A stretch of DNA of 64,000 bases, from assembly GCF_000003815.2 (NCBI RefSeq), contig NC_049987.1, positions 7,448,114 through 7,512,113 on the forward strand, given 5' to 3'. Below, piece by piece: positions 44,901 through 56,430 of this stretch. Under the pieces are notes generated by a model. That model had not been told where the DNA came from, searched no databases, and saw nothing but the letters and a program-made list of their open reading frames with translations. Made by a program: the position numbers and the translations under genes. The stretch comes from Branchiostoma floridae (lineage: Eukaryota; Chordata; Leptocardii; Amphioxiformes; Branchiostomatidae). Every line of letters starts with the position of its first letter. The stretch's first letter is position 1.

Positions 44901-47900
44901 TCAGCAAAAGTCAGCTGTGACTGCAAAGATCTTGGTTGTAAGTAAAGACATAAATACTGTCAGTCTTCAACAAGTAGACAATCTATGTAACTGCTGGCTC
45001 AAAACCTAGGCTGCAATCTTCTACTGAACACCTGCATTGAAACAAGCCATTGTGTTGGGCACTGGGCCAAGTTCAACCAATTCAAATTTGCAAAAGGTAT
45101 ATGAACAGCATCAATCACTCTTTTATTGAACCTGGAAAGGGGACTGAGTCAGAAGTCAACAAGTCTGAGGCATTATGAAATGTAAGGATACTGTCACACA
45201 AGTCTTATCACCATTGGTTGCTTGATAAATGGTAACTCATCCCTGAAAAGATATAATTGAAGGATTCCAAGCATATGTTCTTTCAGCTTGAATGACTTCA
45301 ATAAATCAAATTACAGGGATACACATGACAACAGTTACTTGAGCAACTGGATGGATTTCATAAATGGTCCGATCAAGACATTTCTTTATTCAGTGACTGA
45401 GGGCAGAAGCCCTTTGTGTTCAGGGATTACAGGGATAGGAAGACTTCATCAATTCTTAAAGAATTTAAAGTGCACTGTATCTAAGATTCAGCCAATGTCA
45501 GACAGAGGAATGATACACAACTTATAATAATTATCACTATCTGATCAGGACCTGAAAGACCTTTATATGAACCTCAACACATGGGAGTCACTTGCAGTTG
45601 CAGCAAACAGAACTCTGTCAATGCAGGAAGTTAAGGAGGGTTTGAAATGGGGGAGAAAAGCAGAAACTTGCCTCAGAACTCAGAGGTACAAAGCGTAAAA
45701 ACAAACAATAAGTACATTGTGTAGAAAATGTACTATTTATAGTCTTACGAAAGTAACGAAACGGACTAATGCCTACTTCTACTATCTAATCACTGACCAG
45801 CCTTTTCCTTGGCTGACTCCTTGTGGGTGCTGTGCTTGTAGAGCAGAGCCTTGGTGGTGGGGTCGTTCCTACACAGGTCCAGCGAACTGGTGCCCTCCTC
45901 ATCATGGATGTTTGGGTCGGCACCGTGCTTCAGTAGCAGCTTCAGGCAGTCTGAAAATGTTGTCAAATTCTCATCCACTCCATGACAACTTGGAAGTTTA
46001 TAAATTTTTTCAATGAAATAACAGCAGCACTTAACCGAGACTGCAAGAATTATATTGGAACACATTGACAGAGCAGGTAAACTGATGTGGAACACCAAAT
46101 CAGTCATATCGGTAGTACTAGTAGTACTAGTAGTAGTAGCAGCAGTAATGGCCATGCGAGGATTGGCCAACAAAGCCACAGAAGACGCTGTAAACTGCCT
46201 TAATCCAGAGTACTGCCACCATAATCTTTCAAGATAGACTGATGCCTACACTACAGATTAAGATACAGAAGTGTAAGAATAGTGGAGGAAGATTTCACCA
46301 TGATTCCCTTGTAGAGCAGCTCCATGCAGTGGTGTGGAAAGAGTGTTTGTCCTGGCGTTGACATCAGCATGGCCTTCCTCTATAAGCACCCTGGCAACCT
46401 CCACATTGGGCTTCCTCCCTGGGCACAATCACACAACAGTTAGGAAGGTGAATCAGTACAAATAGTCTGCATTTATCCTAACAATCAGCCTATATGAGTA
46501 TATGCCAAAAAACTGTTACTTAAGTAACTGGATATGACTTAGAAACAGTCAGACATTTCAGAAAGCATCCACTTCCACTATCTTTCGTCAGTATTACAGA
46601 CGAAGGATAGTGGATGCTATCTAAAACGTCTGATCGTTTCCAAAATCATATCCAGTTGCTTGAGCAACTGCTTTTTGGCATATCTTACTACCTGGATGTC
46701 TAACCTTTATCAATGTTTTCATCCTATATCTTACATACTGTCCTTGAATTAGGAAATAAAGATTCCCATTGATCAAACATGTACAAATGCATGTATCTCT
46801 TAGATCTTTTCTATGTCTTGGAAGTGAAATTATCAACACTGATTTAATTTAATGCTTGGTGAATCACATATGGCTAACTCAAAAACAATAGCTCTACAAG
46901 CCAACAAGAAATGTGAACATTTAGCGCAGAGGAATTAAAAGATGGGTCATTTGCGGACCAACAGGTATAACAACTGGGGAGGCAGAAGATACCTGTGCAG
47001 TAGAAAAGAGGAGTGAAGCCGAGCATGTCTTTTTGGTCAACAACAGCTCCTTTCTGTATCAGCAACCTGACAGAGTCCAACTACATATAAGAAGGCACAG
47101 AACAGATCAGACATAATTGACAAAAACATTCACTACAGGGAAGACATTAAAAAAAAAGATTCATGGCCGGCAATGGTAAGAAGAGTATAGGCATGTGTGA
47201 AAGTCATAGCTGAGTTTTCATGAGGTAGTAACATCCATTGGCATAATACCGGTCGGTTTACTGCAATTTCTCAAGCAATGCTAATTTGGCAAATGATCAA
47301 CGCATCATTTTCTCCAGTTACATGTTGCTGTTACAGCTTACCTTTGCCACTTCTTCTGTGTATATTATTTTGTCTCTCTTGTCCTGCTAAAAACATAATA
47401 TCGTAATTGGAACACACCGCGGAATTGCACGGCGAACGGGCGCGTGGTTGGGAGGGGGTACAAAATACCGGCCGAACGAAACACGGCACAATTAACTGCC
47501 GCTATGTACCTTTATACATCCTCTGTTGTTCCTTCCTTTCCTGTTAGTAGTTGCACAAAACAAAAACCTGCATGAGCATACAAAAAGTCATGAGAAAATG
47601 GGCGCATACTGACAAGAATTTTCATTTAATTTTGGTCCGTCACAACGGCTATGATGCAGATGTAAAACTTTACTGCTGGCGTAGCATTAAAAATGGCGGG
47701 AAAATGGCGGCGTACATTCAATTTGACCCATTCAGCCGTAGATCCGGGCGATAATGCAACGGTTCCTCACACTTTTACACGAGTTGTAGGTCACCAAAAG
47801 AAATTCAAGATTGCTGTTGAATCATGCTCGTCTTGTGCCGTGAGCACATGTGATTATTATCTACAAATCTGGCGATGAACGTGACAGTGTGTTTGTCCCA

Positions 47901-48760
47901 TGACGAGCTCGCCTGCCCCGAAAATGAACTGAAAACTTTTGGCCTTGTTGTCTTCGAATGCATTGTTATCCATGCTTTGTAAATGATGTATTGGACACCT
48001 AGATGTCTGAAGTGTGCATACCTCAGAAATAACTATTGTTGCATGTGTAGATCTCTTTAAATTCCATTATTTTTTATCGGCCGGTATAAGTCTTACGGCC
48101 GGTATTATGCCAATGCATGTTACTATCAGGAGATACAATGTTGGCACAACTCACTAAAGAGTAAGGCAAATCTGAAATACACTTCTAGCTACAAGACAAA
48201 CATTTGGTTAAATGCCTCAGCCTGAAATGGAGGACACTTGCCTTTGCTACTACCAAAAGAGTGAACTGTTTCAAGTAATAATTGGTGCATGCAGACATTG
48301 TTAAGTCATTGTTTCAACTGCAAGTACTATAGTATAAATGTTGAAACTCTTGGTTTGATGGTCAGAGTTTTTGCCATAACCTATTCACTTGGAACATGGA
48401 ATTGACTTAAAACTGCAGCAAAAAGTCTTAAGTCTTCTCCCTTGTTTTAACAATGAAAGAAAAACACTGCATACACTGTATTTCCGTTCTATATCTGAAT
48501 AAAATCCCTGTGAAGTTGAATTCATCTACCCGTACCCGTTCAAAAATGACAGCCCAGTGCAGAGCTGTCATCCCGACTGCATCCTTCTCCTCCAGGTCGA
48601 CCATCCCAGCCTCCACCCCCAAGGTCACATACTCCTTGAAGAGGTCGGCAGTGTCGGGACAGGCCGCCATCACGGCCAGGTCCGTGGTGGGTTTGGCCGG
48701 GGTGGTCAGGCTCGGGTCCCCAGACTCGTACCGTTCCTTCAACTTCTGCTTTTCCGCCAT
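38975..48760 (-). CDS. Ankyrin-repeat and MYND zinc-finger protein
   Basis: Eight exons in order: 48536-48760, 46993-47080, 46299-46418, 45798-45950, 43980-44114, 43415-43597, 42205-42285 and 38975-39105 (TGA). The product is 371 residues. Ankyrin repeats cover about residues 60-190 (GMTALHWAV; SVRLLIQKGAVVDQKDMLGF-TPLFYC; TPLHGAALQGN; CLKLLLKHGADPNIHDEEGT). The MYND finger is at about 196-240 (CCSWC, RCARC, FYCSKECQAKDW, H-x3-C), with all seven Cys and the His expected. A C-terminal region of about 130 residues follows (FIVKVQVPI, GEPIMVYNEDK, GCKAFFWAEL, ending APWQQW) that I cannot place in a named domain. The first intron is phase 0 and all later ones phase 1. MYND fingers bind proline-rich partner peptides and ankyrin repeats are protein-binding too, so an adaptor role is the reasonable inference. 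It resembles the ANKMY group, but ANKMY2 ends at its MYND domain. Confidence 0.9.
39416..39498. mobile_element. 83-bp foldback related to the CCAAGCAGATC repeats
   Basis: The ends CTCCAAGCAGATC and GATCTGCTTGGAG are perfect inverted copies; inner arms GTGGCAG and CTGCCAC also pair. It lies in intron 7 of the ankyrin-MYND gene, just upstream (on the plus strand) of the MITE at 39542. Confidence 0.75.
39542..39698. mobile_element. MITE of the CTCCAAGCAGAGG family with perfect 8-bp duplication
   Basis: The ends are TACTCTCCAAGCAGAGGTTG and CAACCTCTGCTTGGAGAGTA. CATGTAGC is at both 39534-39541 and 39699-39706. The whole 157 bp is nearly palindromic. The 8-bp duplication points to hAT-type mobilisation. 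It lies in intron 7 of the ankyrin-MYND gene. Confidence 0.9.
39892..40231. mobile_element. hAT-like MITE, 340 bp
   Basis: It begins CAGGGCTCTAGCCAGC and ends GAGCTGGCTAAAGCCCTG. A perfect 8-bp duplication CATATAAC is at 39884-39891 and 40232-40239. CAGGG termini plus an 8-bp duplication are characteristic of hAT elements. It lies in intron 7 of the ankyrin-MYND gene. Confidence 0.92.
41153..41516. mobile_element. hAT-like MITE, 364 bp
   Basis: The termini CAGGGTTGTAGCCAGC and GCTGGCTACAACCCTG are perfect inverted copies. The flanks AGTGTAAT and CGTGTAAT match at seven of eight bases. It lies in intron 7 of the ankyrin-MYND gene. Confidence 0.88.
41560..41760. repeat. Diverged direct duplication of about 115 bp
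   Basis: CCTACTCTTCTCAATAA, GTGAGAAGAGGT/GTGAAGAGGTTTG and a CTCCCT motif recur in order. Confidence 0.6.
41860..42190. mobile_element. Degenerate inverted copy of the 44193-44534 element
   Basis: It shares GCAATACTTTTTTCCAGCC, CCAGGTTGCA, AACATTTCAG, TACTTTCTTCAAATCAGCTA and the TTCCAACTGCAAAATTTT block with the reverse complement of 44193-44534, but its termini are eroded. It ends immediately downstream of exon 7 of the ankyrin-MYND gene. Confidence 0.75.
42204..42205 (-). other. Non-canonical GC donor (GC-AG intron 7 of the ankyrin-MYND gene)
   Basis: The end of exon 7 reads ACAG followed by GCGAGT, an otherwise perfect donor with GC in place of GT. The last intron runs from here to the AG at 39107-39106. 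Phase 1 on both sides keeps the frame open and joins SSQT to DIRRKVASEG. Read-through without splicing would stop after GELC. Confidence 0.8.
42497..42981. other. Assembly gap (485 N)
   Basis: Run of Ns within intron 6 of the ankyrin-MYND gene. Phase 1 on both flanking exons means the reading frame does not require a missing exon, but a 1-1 exon hidden here cannot be excluded. Confidence 0.95.
43083..43375 (+). mobile_element. tRNA-derived SINE
   Basis: The head carries an A box TGGCCGAGTGG (43091-43101) and a B box around GAGTTCGATCC (43134-43144), spaced as in a tRNA internal promoter. The body extends about 230 bp to GCGCCATCAGGAGCGGGAAG followed by GACTTTGACTTG. It lies in intron 6 of the ankyrin-MYND gene. 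It is not a functional tRNA: the 3' acceptor arm is absent and the body is unrelated. Confidence 0.75.
43738..43942. repeat. (CA)n-rich microsatellite, compound
   Basis: CA dinucleotides broken by AGA, AATG and CAAAC interruptions, next to exon 5 of the ankyrin-MYND gene (about 40 bp beyond its donor). The open frames on both strands here are artefacts of the repeat. Confidence 0.95.
44193..44534. mobile_element. hAT-like MITE, 342 bp, with internal GCAACCTGG repeats
   Basis: The termini CAGGGCTCGAAATAC and GTATTTCGGGCCCTG are inverted copies. Flanks share TTAAAA but no clean 8-bp duplication. Inside, GCAACCT or CAGGTTGC motifs recur. It is in intron 4 of the ankyrin-MYND gene, about 80 bp upstream of exon 5. 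Confidence 0.8.
46500..46684. mobile_element. 185-bp near-perfect foldback (GTTTCCAAAATC family)
   Basis: The left arm TATGCCAAAAAACTGTTACT through GCATCCACTTCCACTATC is complementary to the right arm GATAGTGGATGC through CAGTTGCTTGAGCAACTG and CTTTTTGGCATA, with a loop around CAGTATTACAGAC. It lies in intron 2 of the ankyrin-MYND gene. Related sequences are at about 33290-33440 and 34755-34835. Confidence 0.85.
47228..48123. mobile_element. 896-bp TA-flanked terminal-inverted-repeat element
   Basis: The left end GTAACATCCATTGGCATAAT (then ACCGGTCGG) and the right end ATTATGCCAATGCATGTTAC are inverted copies; TA flanks both ends. An inner inverted copy of GGCCGGTAT is near the right end. No transposase frame is visible. 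It lies in intron 1 of the ankyrin-MYND gene. Confidence 0.85.
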
Positions 48761-50138
48761 CTTGGAACTGTTGAAACAGCAAAGACCATGACGTGATTTA
48801 ATTTGAATCCAATATATGTGTACACATTAACTACTAATCACACAATTTAGAAGTTGGATTGTAAATCATTAAACATTGTGTGAGAAGCACAGCACAGATG
48901 CAAAACACAACAAGATAAAAGATAGCTTTATTGGATGTCACAGTGTTGGCCACTGAATTAAAAACCAATTTACAATGTTTAAAACCTCTATAACAGGTGT
49001 GCATCAAATATAGGAACACAACCTTATGCCATGAAATCCAGAACACAACTGAGAGAACTGAATGGTCAGTCCTGTTCAATATATTAATATCTACAAAGTT
49101 ACAACATGTATGTTCTACCGTTCTATCCACTCTGTCCATTATAATTGTAATACTCTATTTCTAACAAAAATGCTTAGGGTTACAGTGATTTAGGGTTTCA
49201 CCATGGTCAATATTGACTGACAGTGGCCATATATAAAAGCACTGTCCCAAAAATGATGTTAATTCAATAATTGCATCCTCCGTGTAGTAATGAATAATGG
49301 GGCTCACTATATCACATATTTCATATTACTTCTTACGGGTCTAACATAACTTTTGAACTACACAATCTTTCCATGACGTGCATAAACCTGCCAAAGTCAT
49401 CAGTCATTGTTCACCTGTGACCACAGGGAGCCTGTGGTAATTATGAAATGAAGTTCAAAATTGAGTAATCAAATTTGCTCATAATAAAAACTAGACACCA
49501 CCTAACATTCAGATGGTGAACTGCAGTTGGTTAGAAAATCTAAATTCTAACATCTATTAATGCAAATCTCTTGCTATTGAGGCGATATATGACAGTTCTG
49601 CGATATTGTAGATGGTGAACCACCAAACACAACAGCCCGGTATTACAGGTGGTAGAGCTGGGCAATTAGAAATGTGTCCTTGTACATGAATCTAGGCCGA
49701 CTTTCCCCAAGCTAGATGTTTGCTGTTGCCACCCAATGTCATTAATTTTGTTGCACACAGGCCTTGAAGTTTTCATTTGTCTGGTGAGATTGAATGTGTC
49801 CTCAACATTATATTTATGACTGTGTCTTCAACATTTAGCAGTTACGTTATTGCAGAAAAGCAGGATGAACGTTAGTATGGCAATGATAATGACAATGGGT
49901 GGAGTGTAGAAGATGCGTGTTAAGAATTTTTAAGGTCACCAGTTGAGGTTCAATCTTTAACTCTATCAGGTACAACTATCATGTTGGTTACATCATTACA
50001 GTCTAACCAAAGAGGTTAAATTAATCTCCTTAGTATAACTGAAGACCTACATGTACACTGTATATGAGGATCATTGTATATTGTTCAAACACTTAACTGA
50101 TGATCATACATCTTTTTGTATCAACAAGCAAGCACTGC
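48761..50138. other. Upstream flank of the ankyrin-MYND gene, otherwise non-coding
   Basis: It holds the 5' UTR and presumably the promoter of the minus-strand ankyrin-MYND gene. An AG acceptor-like site TTTCAACAG just upstream of the ATG suggests a separate 5' non-coding exon. I see no other feature. Confidence 0.4.
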
Positions 50139-50289
50139 NNNNNNNNNNNNNNNNNNNNNNNNNNNNNNNNNNNNNNNNNNNNNNNNNNNNNNNNNNNNNN
50201 NNNNNNNNNNNNNNNNNNNNNNNNNNNNNNNNNNNNNNNNNNNNNNNNNNNNNNNNNNNNNNNNNNNNNNNNNNNNNNNNNNNNNNNNN
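50139..50289. other. Assembly gap (151 N)
   Basis: Run of Ns in a gene-free stretch. Confidence 0.95.
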
Positions 50290-50381
50290 CGGGGATGTCC
50301 CCTGCAGTAACTAGGTCAAAGGTAGCAAATGAGGAAGGTTTGCATCTATGCTTCCTTTCATCCATCTTTGTACAAGAGGTA

Positions 50382-50577
50382 CTGTAAATGCAGAAACTTT
50401 CGCGGTGTTTTAATGTTCGCGGGTTTTCGCAGTGGCCGTTTCAGTGCAAACTTAAAACCACCTAGAACATTTTCCAATGGCAGTGCATGGCGCTGCCGGG
50501 AACTTAAATCCACCGCAAACAGTCATTTTTCCCGCTACCGCGAAATTAAAGCACCGCAAACTTCAATGCATTTACAG
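50382..50577. mobile_element. 196-bp TA-flanked MITE (CTGTAAATGCA termini)
   Basis: The ends CTGTAAATGCAGAAACTTTC and GCAAACTTCAATGCATTTAC followed by AG are imperfect inverted copies flanked by TA. The subterminal TTTCGCGGTG and CACCGCAAAC also pair, and the interior is CpG-containing. Confidence 0.8.
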
Positions 50578-51005
50578 TACTAAACACCCATATAACATAG
50601 CAAATCCCACAGCTGGCCTACAGGAAGTTTAATTCATCAAAACTGAAACTTCCCCTACAATCCTATAAAAAGCAGATAGGGGGCCAAAATCTAATCGATT
50701 CAAGTCTCATTAAGACCTACCATGAGACCAAGTACCAGTATCAAGACAATCCACACAGGCATTCTTACGACAGTTACGTTATCATGGTCACACAAACACA
50801 CACACAAAGCTGACATACATTGTCTTGACGACAGCGGTAAATAGACATCCTACAGTATTTGGAAAATGTAAGATCATCTTTTAGCTTTATGAAAATTAGA
50901 GTTACTGAGTTCACTCTTGGTTCCGTGTCTAACCAGATACCAGATTACCAGATTATAGGCATTGTTAAAACTAAGTAGCATAGGTATCCAGACATGCATG
51001 TATTA

Positions 51006-51574
51006 GGCCCCGTTCATGATGCAAAAATTAATGCGGATGCATCCGCATTTTTGGCCGATGCGGATAAATTTCTCATCATGAATGCTCCGAAACGGATTTG
51101 ATGCGGATTTTTCGGGACCACCTCGGGAGGTGGATTTGAAACGGATTTTTTAAATCCGCATTTGTGAACTGTCATCATGAACGCAAATGCGGCGTGAATC
51201 CGCATTACATCCGGGTAACGTGGGGTCAAAGTTTGCGCCGTGACGCGGGAAACTGAAATTTTAGCGGTCACCATGGCCGCATCTCACTGCAGTCAGGCCA
51301 AGGCACAAAACCTTTCGTCGCTGCCGCCTCGTACGTTCCCTTCCGCGGGCACACAGCATTTTCAGGAAAAACACTAACAACAACAGCTGGGGATCCGCCA
51401 TCTTTTTCGCAATGTTCTGTTGTTGCGTAATGTTCTAATTCCCTGACGCGGATCTGAAACGGATTGCCCGTTGGCATCGTGGACACAAAATGTAAACCGT
51501 TTGCATGCGGATCATGATCGGATGGACGCACATGCGGATGCATCCGCATTAATTTTTGCATCATGAACGGGGCC
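51006..51574. mobile_element. PIF/Harbinger-like MITE, 569 bp
   Basis: The ends GGCCCCGTTCATGATGCAAA and its exact complement continue for about 45 bp through GCGGATGCATCCGCATT. TTA is duplicated at 51003-51005 and 51575-51577. A GGCC terminus with a TWA target duplication is typical of PIF/Harbinger elements. The interior repeats ATCCGCAT and GCGGAT many times. Confidence 0.92.
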
Positions 51575-52841
51575 TTATTGTCCAGATGGGACCACTCACG
51601 TCATTAGCATATCAAAATAAGGTCTTGCCTGTTGTTGGAGATAAGTATGATGTTGGCACATTTCATTGTTCATGGGCTACATTTTTTTGTGGACATTGAA
51701 TAATAAGACAGTGACAAAAGTCCCCTTAAGCTTGATACTTTGTGTAACGTTTATTATCACCATTTAGTCTAATTTTACTTCAACCAAGGACTTCATGATT
51801 AAATCTAAAATAACTGGTTTTGTGTAAGTGTTGTTTCTGCAACTTCAGTATGTCATAAGCTTTTTTTTCATCTTTGCAATTTCATAAATATATTCAATAC
51901 AACATGTCAAAGATATGACAGATAGCAATATCGATGTTCTTGGGTCAAGGTTAGGGCAGGCGTAAAGGTCGTGTTATCTCTGGGTTCATCTGACCTTTCT
52001 TTAGCATGAAAGGGAAAATTAGATCAAGACACAGCTGTTGGGGAAATGATACTGCATACAGGCTAGCTGTACACATTGGCTGCTTTGTTTTTCATGGGAG
52101 GCTAAACTGTGGGATACAACAGTAAGTCTCCATACAGGGGGTATGACTCATTGATGGTAAAAGCAGCTTCCCTTGAAACTCATATATTTTTCCCACCAAC
52201 TATACTCAGCAATAGATCTAAACAGCTGGTCTCAAACCCAGTAGCTGTAAGAAAACTGCTTAGTTTTTGGAAAATAATAACTACAGAGACCACATTTTGG
52301 TGAATCACAAAAACAAAGCAGAAAATGAAAAGGTCTGTATGAAACTGAAATGTTTTCGAATAGTGAGAAAGTAGCCTGTTTTCAACGCATACATTCTATG
52401 ATGTATGAAGAAGTCCTATAAATGCATGCAGAACCTTTTCTGCAAATTTTCGAATACGTGGAAGAAAAAAGGATTTTGTGTCATAGGTAGAAAGTTGACA
52501 GGTGTAACATACTTACCAGTAAAGAGTTCGACAACAGTTCAAGGTTGCTTTCTAGGAAGGTTACACAGGAAGGTTTCTAGGAAGGTTATACATCCCATTT
52601 GTCTCAAGTTTCACTTTCAAGTCTCATTTCTCTTTGTCACCAATAGAACAGCACTGTACACACTGTGATTTAGATTTTGTCAGATAATTGATGTTTTTGT
52701 GCAATGGTTTAGGGCTAACCACTTCTGGTTCTGTATGATGGATGAGACCTAGTCTGTTTAATCAGGCTAAGTTAGAGTAGACCATTTCTTAATGGACAAA
52801 GCCAGACTCTTATTGACCCATGGGTTTGCTTTCATATGACA

Positions 52842-52912
52842 ACTTGTACATAATATTTGGCAAGGTTGTGAAAATTTGTACATAATATTTGGCAAGGTTG
52901 TGAAAATTTGCT
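52842..52912. repeat. 35-bp direct duplication
   Basis: TGTACATAATATTTGGCAAG followed by GTTGTGAAAATT occurs twice without spacer. Confidence 0.9.
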
Positions 52913-53502
52913 ATGGATGGAAACCCAGCGCTACCTAAAAGATGGAATTCTGATCTGGTATGGTCAAAGTGTGTACATGCTGGTTGGAAAGTCAAGGTCA
53001 TTTGAGCTGAGGTTGGGTTTACCATGGAGAGTAATCCAGCAGCATACTTCAGGTTTTTACTTCAGGACGGGGCAGGTATTCAGGTGAAGCTGGGATAGCC
53101 TCGGGCTGAATGTTTCACTAAACCAACATGAATAGTTTCATCTGTTCAGGTACATTCCACCTAGTTGTCAACAAAGAAATTGCTATACTCACTCAACTAA
53201 ATCTGTTCTTAACAGCCCCTATCTACTAGAGGATGTGACCACTAACCACGCAACAAATTTCTATGATAAAGAATAATTCCTTTCTTCCCTTTTCTTTGTT
53301 TCTTGTCTTTGAAGTATATGTTTACACTGTGCATATGATTCCAATCATACACCTGTAAAAAAATCCAATTTTGGTCCCTTATCGATGACTTCTTGTGGAA
53401 AAAGGGCCTAAGGCATGTAATGTGCACCAGGAACCATATTCTCTACCTTTGGTTAGCTGGTAGAGAATGAGAAAACTGTCACTCGGTCTGGATATCCTTA
53501 CT

Positions 53503-53570
53503 TAGCCTGGACACTAGACCCCAGCCCGATCTCAAAAATATCTATCGTCTAGGGTCTGGTATCCAGGCTA
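53503..53570. mobile_element. 68-bp foldback (TAGCCTGGA...CCAGGCTA)
   Basis: The arms TAGCCTGGACACTAGACCC and GGGTCTGGTATCCAGGCTA are complementary apart from small mismatches. A half-copy TAGCCTGGTATCCAGCC lies at about 53716. Confidence 0.75.
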
Positions 53571-56430
53571 GAATATCCTTTACTACAAATCTCTGAAGCT
53601 AGCTTTTGTATAGCTTGCATAGCAAGCTTTCTCACAGTCTCCGGGGCTTTTTTCGTCTTTTTGGCTCATAATACACTTAAGCTGGCCCTTTCTTTTTTGG
53701 ACCAGGTAGCTTGTAGCCTGGTATCCAGCCATAATATAGCTCCAAAGTCTCTTCTCTCCTCTCTTCGCAATTACAATTGCTTTGAAGGCTCTTGTAGTTG
53801 TGATACAGGAAGTTCAGACCCGTTGAGTCATTTCCTCTGCCTGGGGATATTCTGCATACCCCACCTCTGCCTAACCCAACATACCACAGTAATTTGGTGC
53901 TGTTGGTATTGCATAAGGAGTCCTAGCCCTGCTGACCCGTTTCAGGGTCAAGGGCACAGGGGATTTACCAGCACTAGGGAGCCCTTTCACTGCACCAAAC
54001 CTTTCAGAAACAGCATGCTGACTTCAAGCTGCATGAAATAAAATCTGCCCTTCTTACAAGGAAGTCTTTCTTTCTAATGGACAGACCATGCTAATGAGAA
54101 CCAGGCTTGGTGAGAGCATGACAGAGAAACCAAGACAAGTTTTCGAGAAGGGGTTTCAGACCCCTTCTTTTCAAATCAATGGTACATTTCTACTTTTGTC
54201 ATTGTACTTTTCCTGACTAATCTTCTAATTTGGGACACTGACAGCATAATTTTCCTTTTTTTCTTGGACAACTAAAGGAGCGTATATGCGCTCATGTAAC
54301 TACTTGGGACAAAAGCATGTCATCAACCTTATGCAAATACCTTTGGTGTGTTGTTTAGTCTATTACCATCCCAGGTCTGTCCCTAGAAACAGTATAACTT
54401 CTAGAGATTTCTAAATGTAGTGCTAGGTTGTTTGGTGCTAACATGGTTTGACCTACATTGTACCTGCATTGCTACCAGATGTAGTTTGCTAGGTTTTCTC
54501 CATAATATTGGTGGGGTGGTAAAACCGTGGTATCAACCATCAATTCACACTATCATCAGTTCTTTGAACAAAGCAAGAGTTGCCAATGTGTAATATCAAT
54601 TCATGGTTTTAGTTCTCAAACATCATATGTGAAAATATTGATGTCAGTTGCACCTCCTAATGCAGAAGTTAAAAGGGGCCGGATAAAAGATTATAAGGCA
54701 GTTCTTTCAACCCAATCTTAGAGCAAAGGGAAGTGGACATGCTTGCCAATGAGATTGTTTCCCTTATCATAGCTTGCCACCTTAGTTAGCAAACATGAAG
54801 AATGAATCCTCTCTAGCCCAAGGAGCAGCAACTAATGCTATACAAAATGTCTTCATGCATGACTATGAAACTGTAAGGGTGGTGAGCTACTTTCATTGAT
54901 AGCATAAATATTCAACAATCTTCAAGAATCAAAAGTGGTATGACCGTATGTTTACCTGTGCCCGTGTTTCTCAAGGCCAGCATACAAATATCAAACAAAG
55001 ACCAAAGGCAATGGACACAAACAGTTGTATTGATGTAATCTTTTAATTCAAGACAAAACAAGTACAGCTATGAAACCACAACCTATTCTCATCCCTTATA
55101 TCCACATATAAGTCTAACCTATTATTAAAACTGAGGAATCAAAATACAGTACCATGACATAAAATACATGTGTGTTCTATGTATCTACTGATATTGAAAC
55201 AGACTGGCATAGATTAATGTGTATCAACAAAGGCTGTAACATTTCTTCAAATAGAAATTTTATATTTTCAACCTTTATCCTTATCATTCTTATTACCATC
55301 GAAAGGCAACCTACTAATTCTGACAACTATTACAAATGGCAAATTCTATATTACTTATAAGATAGCTGGAAACATTTAGGTATCAGAATCCGTTACTGTG
55401 TACAGAGTAATGCAAATCCTTCTGTCCCAGTCTTGGGGATCATCAGATTTTCAGTGTGCAGAACCAATCCCCTGGGACCATCAGAGCTGGTGGGGGTAGG
55501 CCACTATCTGGGACAGATGCAAATGAACTTTTTACCTTGCCTGAAGACAGGTGTGATTTGGGAATAGATGAAAAGAACACCAAATTAAATATCATGCAGA
55601 AAAATGATTTATATTTTATGGGGGGTGGGACAACTTGTATCACAACATTTGGTTGTAAAACGTTGCCTGCCATGATTGTACTTTTAAAGTCCAAGCAGAC
55701 ATTTAGGGTTTGGAATTGTGCACCTACTATTTTGGCACTGATATTCCTATCAGGTTACATAATTGGTCAGCCAGCTTTGTGTAAATGTTGTAATCTTGAT
55801 TTCTATTATTGTTGTTAATGAGACTAATATGTAACTTATAACCTCCGTTGTTCTTACTGTCACTTTTTTGTAATACTTTGATGTATTTTAATGTCAACCT
55901 GAGTGATATGTTACTGTTGTAATCTTTAGTCCCGTTATTTCTGTCATGTTATTTTGTTCATAAGCAAGTGCTTCTTGTCTAATAAATGAATGTGAATAAA
56001 ACAAAATCTATACTTCTTTTACGTAGATAAGATTTATCTAGATATACAACATAATAACACTATAGTTTATCAAATCTGCTTTGAAATCATTGTTCAAGGA
56101 TCTGACTTTCTGAACTGTAATGCTAATGCCGATTGCTCTCCTTATTTGCATAGCACTAAGAACATTTGCATATTTCAGGGCAAGAACCCATCCATCACAT
56201 TTTCATGTTCCATTTCCTGATACAAAATACAGGCATCTTTTAAGCTATGACGTAAACGGACGGATACCAGTTCGGCTTCTGGTCCAAGTCTAGGTTAATG
56301 TCCAAAGGTTCAGGTTTAGTTTCTGAACCTGATCCTGTCTTGTTGAAATGTTAAGTGTTATATTCAAAACTATTATGATGATTTGCTTTTTATTGACTCC
56401 AACATACAAAATGACAGTCATGCAGTGGGT

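Noticed and set aside
45790-46179. Reading the fourth ankyrin exon as a terminal exon (stop after KEKAGQ)
   Set aside because: A GTCAGT donor just before the stop joins in phase 1 to the MYND exon and gives a complete domain order, so splicing is the better model.
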